Assembly: GCF_000762845.2 (NCBI RefSeq)
Contig: NZ_JRMQ02000008.1
Span: forward strand, 19,479-83,478
Reading direction: 5' to 3'
DNA from: Helicobacter japonicus
Lineage (GTDB): Bacteria > Campylobacterota > Campylobacteria > Campylobacterales > Helicobacteraceae
DNA: 64,000 bases
In this document: in pieces, positions 63,775-64,000 of the stretch
Numbering within the stretch: the first letter of the stretch is position 1
Layout of the letters: the number at the start of each line of letters is the position of its first letter
Notes under the pieces: model-generated
Seen by the model: the letters and a program-made list of their open reading frames with translations, nothing else
Database searches by the model: none
What the model was told of the DNA's origin: nothing
Translations under genes and position numbers: made by a program

Positions 63775-64000
63775 TTGTTGAGGATTCTGTCAGTTTTGTC
63801 TAAAAAGTGTTAAGAAATATCAAAAGATTTGCTTTCACTTTGATTTGTAAATATCCCTCATTCTCACGTACTTTTTGCTTTATTTGACTGACTTCTCTCT
63901 TACTCTGCCCTATATAATCGGTCTGTTTTTTACTACATTTGCACTTGTAGGTGTGAGTAATGCGATGAATATTATTGATGGATTCAATGGTTTGGCAAGT
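63775..64000 (+). pseudogene. broken WecA/MraY-type sugar-phosphate transferase gene, cut by the window edge
   Basis: From 63851 to the end the frame codes hydrophobic sequence ending VSNAMNIIDGFNGLAS, which carries the NxxNxxDGxDGLA-type signature of polyprenyl-phosphate N-acetylhexosamine-1-phosphate transferases (WecA, WbpL, MraY superfamily). No start codon precedes it, and a stop lies at 63848-63850. A possible upstream piece (SFVEDSVSFV) is in another frame at about 63775-63810. The gene is therefore frameshifted or truncated; the part outside the window is unknown. Confidence 0.5.

Noticed and set aside
1..64000. CRISPR arrays, complete insertion sequences or rRNA genes
   Set aside because: No regularly spaced direct repeats, no intact transposase frame and no rRNA-like sequence were seen on either strand.

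Overview
The window reads as a chromosomal segment of an AT-rich member of the Campylobacterota, almost certainly a Helicobacter and, by inference, an enterohepatic species close to H. hepaticus. Reasons: gene neighbourhoods known from H. pylori (rnhA-rnc-aroC, gatA-guaB, pseF-flgH, ndk-DUF177-rpmF-plsX-fabH, cheW-cheAY-cheV-phosphatase, hrcA-grpE-dnaK, thioesterase-DUF493, COG3400-aroB-mscS-mtaB-ftsH-like), a TlpD-type soluble chemoreceptor, a cholesterol glucosyltransferase relative, the futalosine menaquinone route (mqnA), recurring extended -10 promoters TGnTATAAT, and homopolymeric G/C tracts in surface and modification genes. Family calls come from recognising the translated sequence; no database search was run.

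Layout. 0-8 kb: nucleic-acid and central metabolism genes on the plus strand (rnhA, rnc, aroC, gatA, guaB, xseB, fliR), meeting carA and a DUF507 gene on the minus strand. 8-12 kb: penicillin-binding protein 1A and tlpD. 12-20 kb: fur, prfB, pseF, flgH (with a sigma-54 promoter), an EamA exporter, ilvA, two unrecognised membrane or anchored proteins, and a membrane chemoreceptor with a decayed CZB domain. 21-27 kb: tRNA-Lys, the ndk-to-fabH lipid operon, then serB-manC-cgt. 27.5-33 kb: a methylenetetrahydrofolate reductase relative and a type III restriction-modification pair whose mod gene carries a C10 tract. 33-41 kb: a chemotaxis block, an LpxH-like phosphatase, argC, pepD and a class II aldolase relative. 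41-45.6 kb: hrcA-grpE-dnaK behind a CIRCE-like operator, then an asparaginase.

45.6-52 kb is the most unusual part. Four genes run in one direction: a CDP-glycerol glycerophosphotransferase-like gene interrupted by G11, an asparagine-synthase-like gene without a glutaminase domain, a TagD-like cytidylyltransferase, and a radical SAM gene interrupted by G14. They are followed by a long FadL/OmpP1-family porin gene with an in-frame G9 tract and two strong inverted repeats upstream. Both the first and last of the four genes are out of frame as sequenced, and each is restored by a one-base change. I infer a double-switched pathway that makes a CDP-activated compound and places it on a surface molecule.

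52-62.3 kb returns to housekeeping: an SNF transporter, an acyl-CoA thioesterase, DUF493, mqnA, COG3400, aroB, mscS, mtaB and an FtsH-like ATPase whose zinc-protease motif is gone. From about 62.7 kb to the end lie remnants of a conjugative element (relaxase, VirB2-like and VirB3-like pieces) and a broken WecA/MraY-type gene. No stretch above 300 bases lacks a feature, and I see no rRNA, CRISPR array or complete insertion sequence.
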